The notes under the pieces were generated by a model, which saw only the letters and a program-made list of their open reading frames with translations, had not been told where the DNA came from and did no database searches. The translations under genes and the position numbers were made by a program. This document shows positions 35,587-47,620 of a stretch of DNA of 64,000 nucleotides, one piece after another (position 1 is the stretch's first letter; each line of letters opens with the position of its first letter). Where the stretch lies: NCBI GenBank assembly GCA_011799875.1, contig CM022303.1, forward strand, positions 215,604,255-215,668,254, given 5' to 3'. This stretch comes from Thinopyrum elongatum (taxonomy: Eukaryota; Streptophyta; Magnoliopsida; Poales; Poaceae).

Positions 35587-36865
35587 ACGAAAAATCATCC
35601 TTTGAGGGGCTTGTTCGGGGTATCTTCACCTCGACCGGAAACACAAAGAGTTGCCCCTCAACCTACTGCACCAACTGAAAACATTGGTTATGAAATTCCT
35701 TTGGGTATGATAGAGAAACTGCAAGCTAATCCTTATGCAGGAGATGGAACACTACATCCTGATATGCACCTAATATATGTGGATGAAGTTTGTGGATTAT
35801 TTAAGCTTGCAGGTTTACCCGAAGATGAAGGTAATAAGAAGGTTTTCCCTTTATCTTTGGGGGGGAAAGCATATCCTATAGGATATGTGATGATATTGGA
35901 GCTTGGGATTGGAATCGATTGAAATTGGAATTTCACCAAAAAATTTATCCTATGCATCTAGTTCAGCGTGATCGGAATTATATATATAATTTTTGGCCTC
36001 GTGAAGGATAATGTATCGCTCTAGCTTGGGGGAGGCTTAAATCAATGTTATATTCATGCCCCAATCATGAGAGTTCAAGAGAAATTATTATACATAATTT
36101 TTATGCTCGGCTTTCTCGTAATGATCAATCCATGCTCGATACTTCTTGTGCTGGTTTTTTATGAAGAAGACTATTGAATTCAGGTGGGATCTTTTGGAAA
36201 GAATTAAACACAACTCTGAAGATTGGGAACTCGACGAAGGTAAAGAGTCGGGTATTAAGCTTGAGTTTGATTGTGTTAAATCTTTTATGAATATCGATGC
36301 CTTTCAAAAGTTTAGCACTAAATATGGACTTGACTCTGAGATAGTAGCCTCTTTTTGTGAATCATTTGCTACTCATGTTGATCTCCCTAAAGAGAGGTGG
36401 TTTAAATATCATCCCCCTATTAAAGAAAAGATTGAGGGGCGAGTTATAGTTCAAGATGAAACTATCCTTTACAATGGTGATCCAGTTGTGCCTACAGCTT
36501 ATATTGAAAAACCACCTTTCCCTGTTAGGATAAAGGAACATGCTAAGGTGTCAACCATGGTTAACAAAAGTAATATTAAAGCACCTAGACCCTCTGAACA
36601 AATTAAAGTAGAACCTAGTATTGCTATGGTTAAAGATCTCTTGGTCGATAATATTGATGGGCATGTTATTTATTTATGTGATGAAGCTGCTAGAATTGCC
36701 AAACCAGATAATAAAGATAAGAATAAACCCGTTGTTGGCATGCCTATTGCCTCAATTAAAATAGGAGATCATTATTATCATGGCTTATGTGATGTGGGTG
36801 CTAGTGTTAGTGCTATTCCTTTTACCTTGTACCAAGAAATTATGAATGATATTGCACCTGCTGAG
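35587..36865 (+). pseudogene. Athila-lineage gag and protease start, truncated
   Basis: It aligns by eye with the gag of element C. The start codon is ACG at 35587, where C has ATG. The first frame (to 35922) carries LRGLFGVSSP and NPYAGDGTLHPDMHLIY; frame changes and a small loss near 35870-36145 follow. The frame 36146-36865 carries RWDLLERIK, DLPKERWFKYHPP and the protease-like HGLCDVGASVSAIP. It ends at the truncation point after APAE. The downstream codons to TAG at 36896 belong to the adjoining LTR piece, not to gag. Confidence 0.88.
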
Positions 36866-36933
36866 GACGTGGCTATCGATAAATTGTACACTCTGTAGAA
36901 GTTAGTACACTGTACCCATACCACAGAACTCAT
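36866..36933 (-). repeat. 68-bp piece of the element F LTR between A and B
   Basis: GTACACTCTGTAGAAGTTAG and neighbours match, at a similar LTR offset, the segment at about 58048-58100 in element E and, inverted, 7748-7812. It ends with CTCAT, the target duplication of element B. The sequence that should follow continues at 22703 (GGCCTTGTGCTCCC). Confidence 0.65.
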
Positions 36934-38421
36934 AGATACGTCTTCGTTGTATCTATAATTTTTTATTGTTTCATGCCAATATTATACAACTTTCACATAC
37001 TTTTGGCAACAATTTATATGATTTATTGGACTAACATATTGATCCAGTGCCCAGTGTCAGTTCCTGTTTGTTGCATGTTTTTTGTTTCGCAGAATATCCA
37101 TATCAAACGAAGTCCAAACACGATAAAAATTTATGAAGATTTTTTTTTGGAATATATGTGATTTTTGGGAAGAAGAATCAGCGTAAGGGGTGGCCCACAG
37201 GCACCACAAGCTCGAAGGGCGCACCCCCTGCCCTTGTGGCCACTTTGAAGGTCGGTTGGGGGTGTCCTTCGGTCGCAAGGAAGCTAATATCCGAATAAAA
37301 ATCGTGTTAAAATTTCAGCCCAATCGGAGTTATGGATCTCTGGGAATTTAAGAAATGGTGAAAGGCCAGAAAATAGGAACGCAGAAACAGAAAGAAACAA
37401 AGAGAGAGATCCAATCTCGGAGGGGCGGAGAGGGGAAACCCTCCTCCCATCTAGGGGGGAGGTCAAGGAAGAAGAAGAAGAAGAAGAAGGAGGGGGGCTC
37501 TCTCCCCCTCTCTCCCGGTGGCGACGGAACGCCGTCAGGCCCATCATCGTTACAGCGATCTATACCAACAACTTTGCCGCCGTCATCACCAACTCTCTCC
37601 CCCTCTATGCAGCGGTATAACACCTCTTCTCCCCGCTGTAATCTCTACTTAAACGTGGTGCTCAATGCTATATATTATTTCCCAATGATGTATGGCTATC
37701 CTATGATGTTTGAGTACATCTGCTTTGTCCTATGGGTTGATTGATGATCATGATTGGTTTGAGTTGTATGTTTTATTATTGGTGTTGTCCTATGGTGCTC
37801 TCCGTGTTGCGCAAGCATGAGGGGTCCCCACTGTAGGGTGTTGCAATATGTTCATGATTTGCTTATGGTGGGTGGCGTGAGTGACAGAAGCATAGACCTG
37901 AGTAAGTGGGTTGTTGCATATGGGAGTAAAGAGGACTTGATACTTTAATGCTATGGTTGGGTTTTACCTTAATTATCTTTAGTAGTTGCGGATGCTTGCT
38001 AGAGTTCCAATCATAAGTGCATATGATCCAAGTAGAGAAAGTATGTTAGCTTATGCCTCTCCCTCATATAAAATTGCAATAATGATTACCGGTCCAGTTA
38101 TCTATTGCCTAGGGACAAATAACTTTCTTGTGAAAAAAAGCTCTCTACCAAAACTAACTTAATTGTTTCTTTATATAAACAGCCCCTAGCTTTTATTTGT
38201 GTGTTCTTTATTATCTTGCAAACCTATCCTTTTACACCTACAAAGTACTTCTAGTTTCATACTTGTTCTAGGTAAAGCAAACGTTAAGCGTGCGTAGAGT
38301 TGTATCGGTGGTCGATAGAACTTGAAGGGAATATAAATTCTACCTTTAGCTCCTCGTTGGGTTCGACACTCTTACTTATCGAGAAAGGCTACAATTGATC
38401 CCCTATACTTGTGGGTTATCA
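36934..38421 (+). repeat. 5' LTR of element B (1488 bp)
   Basis: It pairs with 42962-43963 and, for its last third, with 22182-22697. The start has decayed (AGATACGTCTTCG against TGATACGTCTCCG). It lacks about 37 bp present in the 3' LTR near 43450-43490. Ends CTTGTGGGTTATCA. Confidence 0.9.
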
Positions 38422-38545
38422 AGACCTTTTTCTGGCGCTATTGCCAGGGAGCAATAGCGTGGGGTAAATATTCTCGTCTGTGCTTATTTACTTTATCAAT
38501 AAGTAGATTTTATTTTCTGTTCTAAGTTGTCCTTTATCTTTAGTT

Positions 38546-39897
38546 ATGGATATGGAACACGAAATACCAAAAAAATTAGGTGTACTTGCTACTCATGGAG
38601 ATGGGGAACCTCCTAAAACCCTCGATGCTCGTTATGTGAAAAATATTAAACACTACTTTTGATAATCCTGAGAAAACCCCATTCAACTTGATAATGGGAG
38701 ACACGTTGGATCAACGTGAATACTTTAGGGATTATCACTTGACGCAAAAAGGGAAACTCTTATGGGATCAAATTGAAATGTTGCAATGGTATGCTTGGAA
38801 TTTATGCTTGAGATATGATTATACTTGTTGCTCTAGGATGAAGGCTAAACACCTTCCCTTTTCTTGTGAGTTTAATGATAATGAAACCTTGGCTTCTTAT
38901 GCTAATGGTATATATGATTACTATGATGTGGAAATAATAGAAGAATTCGTTGCTTTTAAGGGTGCTTATGAAATTGCATCTTTGTTTGAAAAGTGTGAAA
39001 ATTATGATGATGTTGTTTACAGACCTAAAAATTTTGCTATACTTAAATATTGCTATGAGAATTATGAATATAATGTTGATATTAATAATTTTATTAAGAA
39101 AGTCTCCACTGTCTAAGAAGAGACTAATATTTTGCAGGAAACTATGGAAGAAGAAATTGATGACACTGTGAGCTCATTACATGAAAAAGATGAGGAGGAG
39201 AGCGAAGAACAAAAGGAGGAAGAGCGGATTAGCTACCCGTGCCCACCTTCTAATGAGAGTAACTGTTCAACTCATACATTGTTTAATTTCCCTTTGTGCT
39301 TACCGAAGGATGAATGCTATTATGATTACTATGATCCCGTTGATTCGTTTGAAATATCCCTTTTTGATGAACTTGATGCTTGCTATGCTTGTGGCCATGA
39401 TGCCAATATGAATGATGCTTATGGAGATGAACTTGCTATAGTTCCTTATGTTAAGAATGAAATTGTTACTATTGCACCCACACGACGATAGTCCTATTAT
39501 CTTTTTGAATTCTCCCAACTACACTATATCGGAGAAGTTTGCGCTTATTAAGGATTATATTGTTGGGTTGTGTTTTACTACTACACATGATGATTTTGAT
39601 AGATATAATATGCATGTGCTTGCTGCTCCTACTTGCAATTATTATGAGGGATGAACTACATCTCCACCTCTCTATGTTTCCAATACGGTAAAGTTGCAAG
39701 AAACTGTTTATACTATGCATTGGCCTTTACTTTGTGTGCATGAATTGTTCTTTTATGACATGCCGATGCATAGGAAGAGAGTTAGACTTCATTGTTGCAT
39801 GATATATGTTACTTTGTGCTCACTACTAAATTACAAATCATTGTTAATTAAAATTGGCTTTGATATACCTTGGGATCCGGGTGGATCAATTACTTGA
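38546..39897 (+). pseudogene. ORF of element B, about 450 codons when read through, function unknown
   Basis: The ATG at 38546 starts MDMEHEIPKKLGVLATHGDG. One extra T near 38660 shifts to the frame at 38688 (GDTLDQREYFRDYHL, LLWDQIEMLQWYAWNL). TAA at 39114 interrupts it. An acidic part follows (EEEIDDTVSS, EKDEEESEEQKEEE), with tyrosine-rich DECYYDYYDPVDSFE. One extra base near 39480 shifts to IIFLNSPNYTISEKFALIKD, TGA at 39652 interrupts again, and the last part ends FDIPWDPGGSIT at TGA 39895. Only four lesions separate it from one long frame, so it was once a protein. I recognise no domain; the acidic middle and aromatic-rich flanks suggest a structural or adaptor role, but that is a guess. 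Confidence 0.7.
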
Positions 39898-42800
39898 GCA
39901 CTTTATGCCTAGGTTAATGGCTTTAAAGAAAGCACTGCCAGGGAGACAACCCAGAAGTTTTAGAGAGTCATTTTATTCTGTTGTGTGCTTTTAAAAAGTT
40001 TAAAAACAAAAAATATAGAGGGGAACCTAAAACTTTTCAAAAAGGAAAGTGAAAGTAAGAAAGACGAGCATCGTTGAAGTGGGGGGGGGGCTCCTTGAAC
40101 TTTGTTCATGCCCATGGAAACTTTGCAAATCTTGAATTACAGAAACTTTTCAACAAAAATAATTATCCCCTTGTACAAATCCATTGTATTATAAAAATAA
40201 TGTGCCAAGATTTGCCTTTAGGATGATTAGATTGCTTGTTTGGTATGTGCAGTGCAAAAACAGAAACTTTGGCTGTAGTGCGTGAATTTACATTTTTTTA
40301 CTGGAACGCCAAAAGTTTCTGAAATTTCTAAAAAGTACTGCTATGCAAATTTTTTATTTTGTCCTAATTTTTCAGAATTTTTAGATTTACAGAAGTATGG
40401 TCAATGTTCAGATTGCTACAGACTGTCCTGTTTTTGACAGATTCTATTTTTGATGCATTGTTTTGCTTGTTTTGATGGAACTATGGATTGTATCGTTGGT
40501 ATAAGACATGGAGAAGTTAGAATACAGTAGTTATAATGCAAAAATAAAATATGAATGGGTTTGCAACAGTACTTAAAGTGGTGATTTGCTTTATTATACT
40601 AACGGATCTCACGAGGGTTTTGTTAAGTTTTGTGTGATTGAAGTTTTCAAGTTTTGGGTGAGATCACGATGGATGAAGGAATAAGGAGTGGCAAGAGCCT
40701 AAGATTGGGGATGCCCGAGGCACCCCAAGGTAATATTCAAGGACTTCGAAGCAACTAAGCTTGGGGATGCCCCGGAAGGCATCCCCTCTTTCTTCTAACG
40801 ACCATCGGTAATTTTACTTCGAGCTATATTTTTATTCGTCGCATGATATGCGTAAATTCTTGGAGCATCTTTTGTGTTTATTTTTTCCCATTTATTTTAT
40901 GCACCATGCTGGTATGAGATAGTCCTTGGTTGATTTATAGAATGCTCTTTGCACTTCACTTATATCTTTTGAGTAATGGCTTTATATAATGCTTCATGTG
41001 CTTCACTTATATCATTTGAAGTTTGGATTGCCTGTTTCTCTACATTTAGAAAACCGCCATTTGAAGAATGCTCTTTTGCTTCACTTATATTTGTTAGAGC
41101 ATGGGTAAATCTTTTATAGAAAGAATTAAACTCGCTTGCTTCACTTATATCTATTTAGAGAGTCAACAGGAATTCGTCATTCACATGGTTAGTCATAAAA
41201 TCCTACATAAAACTTGTAGATCACTGAATATGATATGTTTGATTCCTTGCAATAGTTTTGCGATATAGAGATGATAATATGTGGGAGGTACTAGTGAATG
41301 ATTGTGGTTTAGTAAGAATATTGGTGTTAAGGTTTGTGATTCCCAAAGCATGCACAAATGGCTCTCGTTATGCGATAAAATTGGAGCATGATTTATTATT
41401 GATTGTCTTCCTTATGAGTGGCGGTTGGGGACGAGCGATGGTCTTTTCCTACCAATCTATCCCCCTAGGGGCATGCGTAGTAGTACTTTGCTTTGAGGGC
41501 TAATAAACTTTCGCAATAAGTATGTGAGTTCTTTATGACTAATGTGAGTCCATGGATTATACGCACTCTTACCTTTCCGCAATTTGCTAGCCTCTTCGGT
41601 ACCGTGCATTGCCCTTTCTCACCTCGAGAGTCGGTGCAAACTTCGCCGGTGCATCCAAACCCCATGATATGATACGCTCTATCACACATAAGCCTCATTA
41701 TATCTTCCTCAAAATAGCCACCATACCTACCTATTATGGCATTTCCATAGGCATTCCGAGATATATTGCCAAGCAACTTTCACCATCATCATATACATGA
41801 CTTGAGTATTCATTGTCCTATTGCTTTGCATGATCGTAAGATAGCTAGCATGATATTTTCATGGCTTGTCCATTTTTTGATATCCTTGTTATGCTAGATC
41901 ATTGCACATCTTGGTACACCGCCAGAGGCATTCATATAGAGTCATATTTTATTCTAGTATCGAGTTGTAAGTAAATAAAAGTGGGATGATCATCATTATT
42001 AGAGCATTGTCCCATGTGAGGAAAGGATGATGGAGACTATGATTCCCCCACAAGTCGGGATGAGACTCCGGACTTAAAATAAAAAGAGGACAAAGAGCCC
42101 AAAATAAAAAAAGAGGCCAAAGAGCCCAAAACAAAAAAATAGAGAAAAGAAAAAAAATGAGAAAAAAAGAGAAGGGACAATGTTACTATCCTTTTCCACA
42201 CTTGTGCTTCAAAGTAGCACCATGTTCTTCATGATATAGAGTCTCCTATTTTGTCACTTTCATATATTACTAGTGGGAATTTTTCATTATAGAACTTGGC
42301 TTGTATATTAATTCCAATGATGGGCTTCCTAAAATTGCCCTAGGTCTTTGTGAGCAAGCGAGTTGGATGCACACCCACTTAGTTTTCTTTTGAGCTTTCA
42401 TACACTTATAGCTCTAGTGCATCCATTGCATGGCAATCCCTACTCCTCGCATTGACATCAATTGATGGGCATCTCCATAGCCCATTGATTAGCCTCGTCG
42501 ATGTGAGACTTTCTTCTTTTTGTCTTCTCCACACAACCTCCAACATCATACTCTATTCCACCCATAGTGCTATATCTATGGCTCACGCTCATGTATTGAA
42601 TGAAGTTGAAAAAGTTAAAGCGCGTTAAAAAGTATGAACCAATTGCTCGGCTTGTCATCGGGGTTGTGCATGATAAATACTTTGTGTTAAGAAGATGGAG
42701 CATGACAAGACTATATGATTTTGTAGGGATAATGTTCTTTAGCATTGATATTTTGAAAGACATAATTGTTTGTTCGGATGCTTGAGTATTGATGTCTTTA

Positions 42801-42946
42801 TGTCAAATTATAGACTATTGCTTTGAATCACTCGTGTCTTAATATTCATGCCATGATTAGATTATGTGATCAAGATTATGCTAGGTAGCATTCCACATCA
42901 AAAATTATATTTTTTATCATTTATCTACTCGAGGACGAGCAGGAAT
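39898..42946 (+). other. 3' non-coding part of element B
   Basis: It starts with GGGAGACAACCCAGAAG, a phrase also common after pol in related elements. It contains a G10 run at 40081-40090 and an A-rich tract near 42100-42180. No ORF here shows a known domain. Confidence 0.65.
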
Positions 42947-42961
42947 TAAGCTTGGGGATGC
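42947..42961 (+). other. Polypurine tract of element B
   Basis: AAGCTTGGGGATGC directly precedes the 3' LTR start at 42962. A similar AAGCTTGGGGGAG marks element C. Confidence 0.75.
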
Positions 42962-43963
42962 TGATACGTCTCCGTCTTATCTATAAGTTTTGATTGTTTC
43001 ATGCCAATATTATACAACTTTCACATACTTTTGGCAACAATTTATATGATTTATTGGACTAACATATTGATCCAGAGCCCAGTGCCAGTTCTTGTTTTTT
43101 GCATGTTTTTGTTTCTCAGAATATCCATATCAAACAAAGTCCAAACACGATAAAAAATTACGGAGATTTTTTTGGAATATATGTGATTTTTGGGAAGAAG
43201 AATCAGCTTAAGGGGTGGCCCACAGGCACCACAAGCTCGAAGGGCATGCCCCCTGCCCTTGTGGCCACCTCGAAGATCGGTTGGGGGTGTCCATTGGCCG
43301 CAAGGAAGCTAATATCCAGATAAAATCATGTTCAAATTTCAGCCCAGTCGGAATTACGGATCTCCGGGAATTTAAGAAACGGTCAAAGGCCAGAAAACAA
43401 GAACGCAGGAACAGAAGGAAACAGAGAGAGAGAGAGAGATCCAATCTCGGAGGGGCTCCCACCACTCCGCCGCCATGGAGGCCATGGACCAGAGGGGAAA
43501 CCCTCCTCCCATCTAGGGGGGACGTCAAGGAAGAAGAAGAAGTAGGGGGGCCCTCTCCCCCTGTCTCCCGGTGGCGTCGGAACGCCGTCGGGGCCATCAT
43601 CGTTACGGCAATCTACACCAACAACTTCGCCGCCATCATCACCAACTCTCTCCCCCTCTATGCAGCGGTGTTACACCTCTTCTCCCCGCTTTAATCTCTA
43701 CTTAAACATGGTGCTCAACGCTATATATTATTTCCCAATGATGTATGGCTATCCTATGATGTTTGAGTAGATCCGTTTTGTCCTATGGGTTGGTTGATGA
43801 TCATGATTGGTTTGAGTTGTATGTTTTATTATTGGTGCTGTCCTATGGTGCTCTCCATGTCGCGCAAGCGTGAGGGGTCCCCGCTGTAGGATGTTGCAAT
43901 ATGTTCATGATTCGCTTATGGTGGGTAGCGTGAGCGACAGAAGCACAGACCCAAGTAAGTGGG
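42962..43963 (+). repeat. First 1 kb of the 3' LTR of element B
   Basis: It starts TGATACGTCTCCG and matches 36934-37910. It is interrupted after AAGTAAGTGGG by element C. Confidence 0.92.
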
Positions 43964-45481
43964 TGATGACCCACAAGTATAGGGGTTCAATTGTAGTCCT
44001 TTCGATAAGTAAGAGTGTCGAACCCAACGAGGAGCAGAAGGAAATGACAAGTGGTTTTCAGCAAGGTATTTTCTGCAAGCACTGAAATAGTCGGTAACAG
44101 ATAGTTTGACAGCAAGATAATTTATAACGAGCAAGTAATGGTAATGGTAAATAAACTGCAGCAAGGTAGCCCAATCCTTTTGTGACAAAGGACAGGCCAA
44201 AACGGTCTCTTATGATAAGCAAAGCGTTCTTGAGGGTACACGGGAATTTCATCATATCACTTTCATCATGTTGGTTTGATTCGTGTTCGCTACTTTGCTA
44301 ATTTGATGTGTGGGTGGACCGGTGCTTAGGTGTTGTTCTTACTTGAACAAACCTCCTACTTATGATTAACCCCCTCGCAAGCATCCGCAACTACGAGAAA
44401 AGCATTAAGATAAAATCTAACCATAGCATTAAACTTTTGGATCCAAATCGGTCCATTACGAAGTAGCGCATAAACTAGGGTTTAAGCTTATGTCACTCTA
44501 GCAACCCATCATCTAATAACTACTCCATAATGCATTCCCTTAGGCCCAAATATGGTGAAGTGCCATGTAGTCGACGTTCACATGACACCACTAAGGGAAT
44601 CACAACATACATATCATCAAAATATCGAACACATATCAAGTTCACATGATTACTTGCAACATGACTTCTCCCATGACCTCAAGAACAAAACTAACTACTC
44701 ACAAATAATAATCATGCTCAAGATCAGAGGGTATTAAATAGCATAATGGATCTAAACATATAAGCTTCCACCAAATAAACCATATAGTAATCAACTACAA
44801 GATGTAATCAACACTACTAGTTACCCACAAGCACCAATTTAAGGTTCCGGTACAAAGATTGAACACAAGACATGAACTAGGGTTTTAGAGGAGATGGTGT
44901 TGTTGAAGATGTTAATGGAGATGGCCCTCCCAAAGATGGGAGAGTTGTTAGTGATGACGATGACGATGATTTCCTCCTCCGGGAGGGAGGTTCCCCTGGC
45001 GGAATCGCTCTGCCGGAGGGCAAAAGTGCTCCAGCCCAAGTTCCGCCTCGAGACGGTGGCGCTTTGTCTCGAAAGTCCTCTCCTTATTTTTTCTAGGTCA
45101 AAATGACTTATATACCAGAAAATGGGCACCGGAGGTGGGCCGAGGAGGGCACAACCCACCAGCGCGCGCCTGGGCTCCCTGGCGCGCCCAGGTGGGTTGT
45201 GCCCACCTGGTGGGCCCCCTCTGGTAGTTATTTGCTCCAATATTCTTCATATATTGCAAAAAAAATCTTCATAAATTTTCAGCTCATTTGGATATGTGCA
45301 GAATAGGTAACTCTGACGTTGTTTTTTCAAGTCCAGAATTCAAGTTGCCGGCATTCTCCCTCTTTGTGTAAACGTTGCATATTATGAGAGAAAAGGCATT
45401 AGAATTACTCCCAAAAGCATTATTATGCATAAAAATATTATAAATAACAGTAGGAAAACATGATGCAAAATGGACGTATCA
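43964..45481 (-). repeat. 3' LTR of element C (1518 bp)
   Basis: Inverted match to the A LTR (33964-35480). It starts TGATGACCCACAAG and ends TGGACGTATCA in plus-strand reading. Confidence 0.93.
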
Positions 45482-47620
45482 ACTCCCCCAAGCTTAGACC
45501 TCGCTTGTCCTCAAGCGAAAACCGAAATCGAAAAACATGTCCACATGCTTAGAGAGAGAGGTGTCGACAAAAACAAAATACGGACATAGAAGCATCATGC
45601 ATATTATTATAACAGCAAGGAACTTTAACATAAAACTTTATCAAATAACTTTTATCATATAACTTCTCATGAACAAGTAACAATTCATCACAACATTGAA
45701 GTATAAAGCATAAACCATATTGAAAACCAACAAAATATGTTCTCAGTCAACTTTGCAACTACAATTCATCATATTTTTAGGAAGGGTCACATATCGGAGC
45801 CTTCAGGCAAGTCCACATACTCAACCATCATTTAATCTTCTATGATTGCTAACACTCACAGCATACCCATGAACAACAAGTTTCAACCGGACACATAGAA
45901 AGATAGGGGCTTATAGTTTCGCCTCCCAGCGTATTCACCTCAAGGGTGATGTCAACAATAATAACTCATGCTCACTCATATCCAACTGGATATATGTGCC
46001 TAGATCTTTGCTCACCACATGATGCTTGCAAAAAGAGAAAAATAAAAGGAATAGGGAAGAATACTTTGACTCTTGCATAAAAGTAAATACATAAAAATAA
46101 AATATAGGCCCTTCGCAGAGGGAAGCAGAGGTTGTCATGCGTTTATTTGTTTGTATGCCAAATCCCTTATTGCAAAAGAACGTCACATTATATTGCCCCT
46201 TATGATGACAACCTTTATTATGCAGTCCGTTGCTTTTATTACTTTGCCATCACAGGTTCGTACAACACTCAATTTTCTCTTAGACTAAATGATCCAACAC
46301 ATTTAGAAGCAATTTTTATTGCCTTATTGCACCGATGACAACTTACTTGAAGGATCTTACTCAATCCATAGGTAGGTATGGTGGACTCTCAAAATAAGAT
46401 TTGGGTTAAGGGCTTTTGGATGCACAAGTAGTATCTCTACTTAGCGCAGAATTTTTGGCTAGAAAAGATATTGAGCAACCACCACATGTTAAAGGATCTA
46501 TGACAATATAACTTCCATGTGAATATGAACAAACATAAATCATTATGTTGTCTTCCTTGTCCAACGTCAACTATTTTGACACAAAATATTTAATGGGGGC
46601 TCACAATCATATAAGATGTCCAAGATAGTGTATTTGCATGTGAATCTTCTCTTCCCTTATTAATTCTTTTATGAATTGCATGATTGACCAATGCTATGTT
46701 TATCAATCTCCAATAAATGTTACCACTTATACTTTTCCTTATGTGATGTCATTACTTACCATAAGATTAGCATATGATTTTTTTCATTTATTTTCCTTTC
46801 CTTTATTGGAACAAAAGAGTAAAGAAATAAAACTCAAACTACTCTTTATTATATATCTCGCACACGATTACATCGATAGATAGATCACTAAGCAAACACT
46901 TGAAAATAAAGGATCGAACTAAACTTTTATTCAACTAGATCAAAGGAAAACTAAAGATCGAACTAAAATAGATGAAAGCAAAGATAGTGGTGGTGATATG
47001 ATACCGGGACACCTCCCCCAAGCTTGGCACAAGCCAAGGGGAGTGTCCATACCATGAACTCAAATCTCCTTTGGTGATGAAGAAGGTGGTGGCGGTGATG
47101 AGGTAACGTCACACTTCAGGCTCAGGAGGTACTCCAATCTACGAATGATGCTCCGGATGGCGATGACATGCTCTTGCAACAGAATATTTTCACGAGTGAG
47201 ATATTTATTTTGCACATGAACCGTTTCAAGGATCCTAAAAGCTTCAATTTCAGTAGGGGTAAGATGATCATAGTAAGGCTGAAGGATGTCTTCTTCTTCT
47301 GCTGTTGGAATGGCTTGCCCCTCTGCCGGAACTTAATCTCCCGCAACTTCCTTGACCTTGTCACCCTTGATGGTCTTCTCTCGTTCCTCTCTTTTTAGCT
47401 CTATTTTCATTAACCAAGCATCTCCTTCTACTTTTTGAGAGGAGCTAGAAGACATGATGTCTGGCTTGACAGATCTGACAGAAAATAGCAAGAAAGAAGA
47501 ACAGAAGATTTCTCCATGATACGGTGCTCAATACGTTCGGGGGGTATATAAAGATTTTTTATCTTGGGAAACAAGCAAACAGGAGGAAAACGAAGTCGGG
47601 AAGGTTCCCGAGGTGGGCAC
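45482..47620 (-). other. 3' non-coding region of element C with polypurine tract
   Basis: ACTCCCCCAAGCTTAG at 45482-45497 is the polypurine tract in reverse. The rest is AT-rich without coding motifs, apart from short ORFs with no known domain. Confidence 0.7.

Larger units (their letters stand above)
33964..36865 (+). mobile_element. Element A: truncated Athila-lineage Gypsy retrotransposon
   Basis: A complete 5' LTR, PBS region and gag through the start of the protease are present. The element stops abruptly at about 36865, inside the gag-pol frame, where sequence of an F-type LTR follows. RT, integrase and the 3' LTR are missing. The five bases before the LTR are GTGAC; the partner duplication is lost. 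LTR and gag are the same family as element C, in opposite orientation. Confidence 0.9.
36934..43963 (+). mobile_element. Element B: Gypsy-like retrotransposon without pol (probably non-autonomous)
   Basis: The 5' LTR (36934-38421), PBS-like TGGCGCTATTGCCAGGG, a 4.5-kb internal region, polypurine tract and the first 1 kb of the 3' LTR (42962-43963) are present. The 3' LTR is broken at GTGGG by element C. The internal region has one decayed ORF of unknown function and no zinc knuckle, protease, RT, RNase H or integrase motif in any frame. Its PBS form and TGATACGTC-type LTR start resemble the Athila-lineage elements A and C, which could supply proteins. Target duplication CTCAT precedes it at 36929. 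Confidence 0.85.

Noticed and set aside
41258..41776. ORFs of 81 and 103 codons in the 3' part of element B
   Set aside because: Opposite strands overlap, there is no motif, and they are in a region expected to be non-coding.
42100..42180. A-rich tract that could be a poly(A) tail of a retroposon
   Set aside because: It lies inside the 3' non-coding region of element B, is interrupted by G and C, and has no target duplication or 3'-end source gene.
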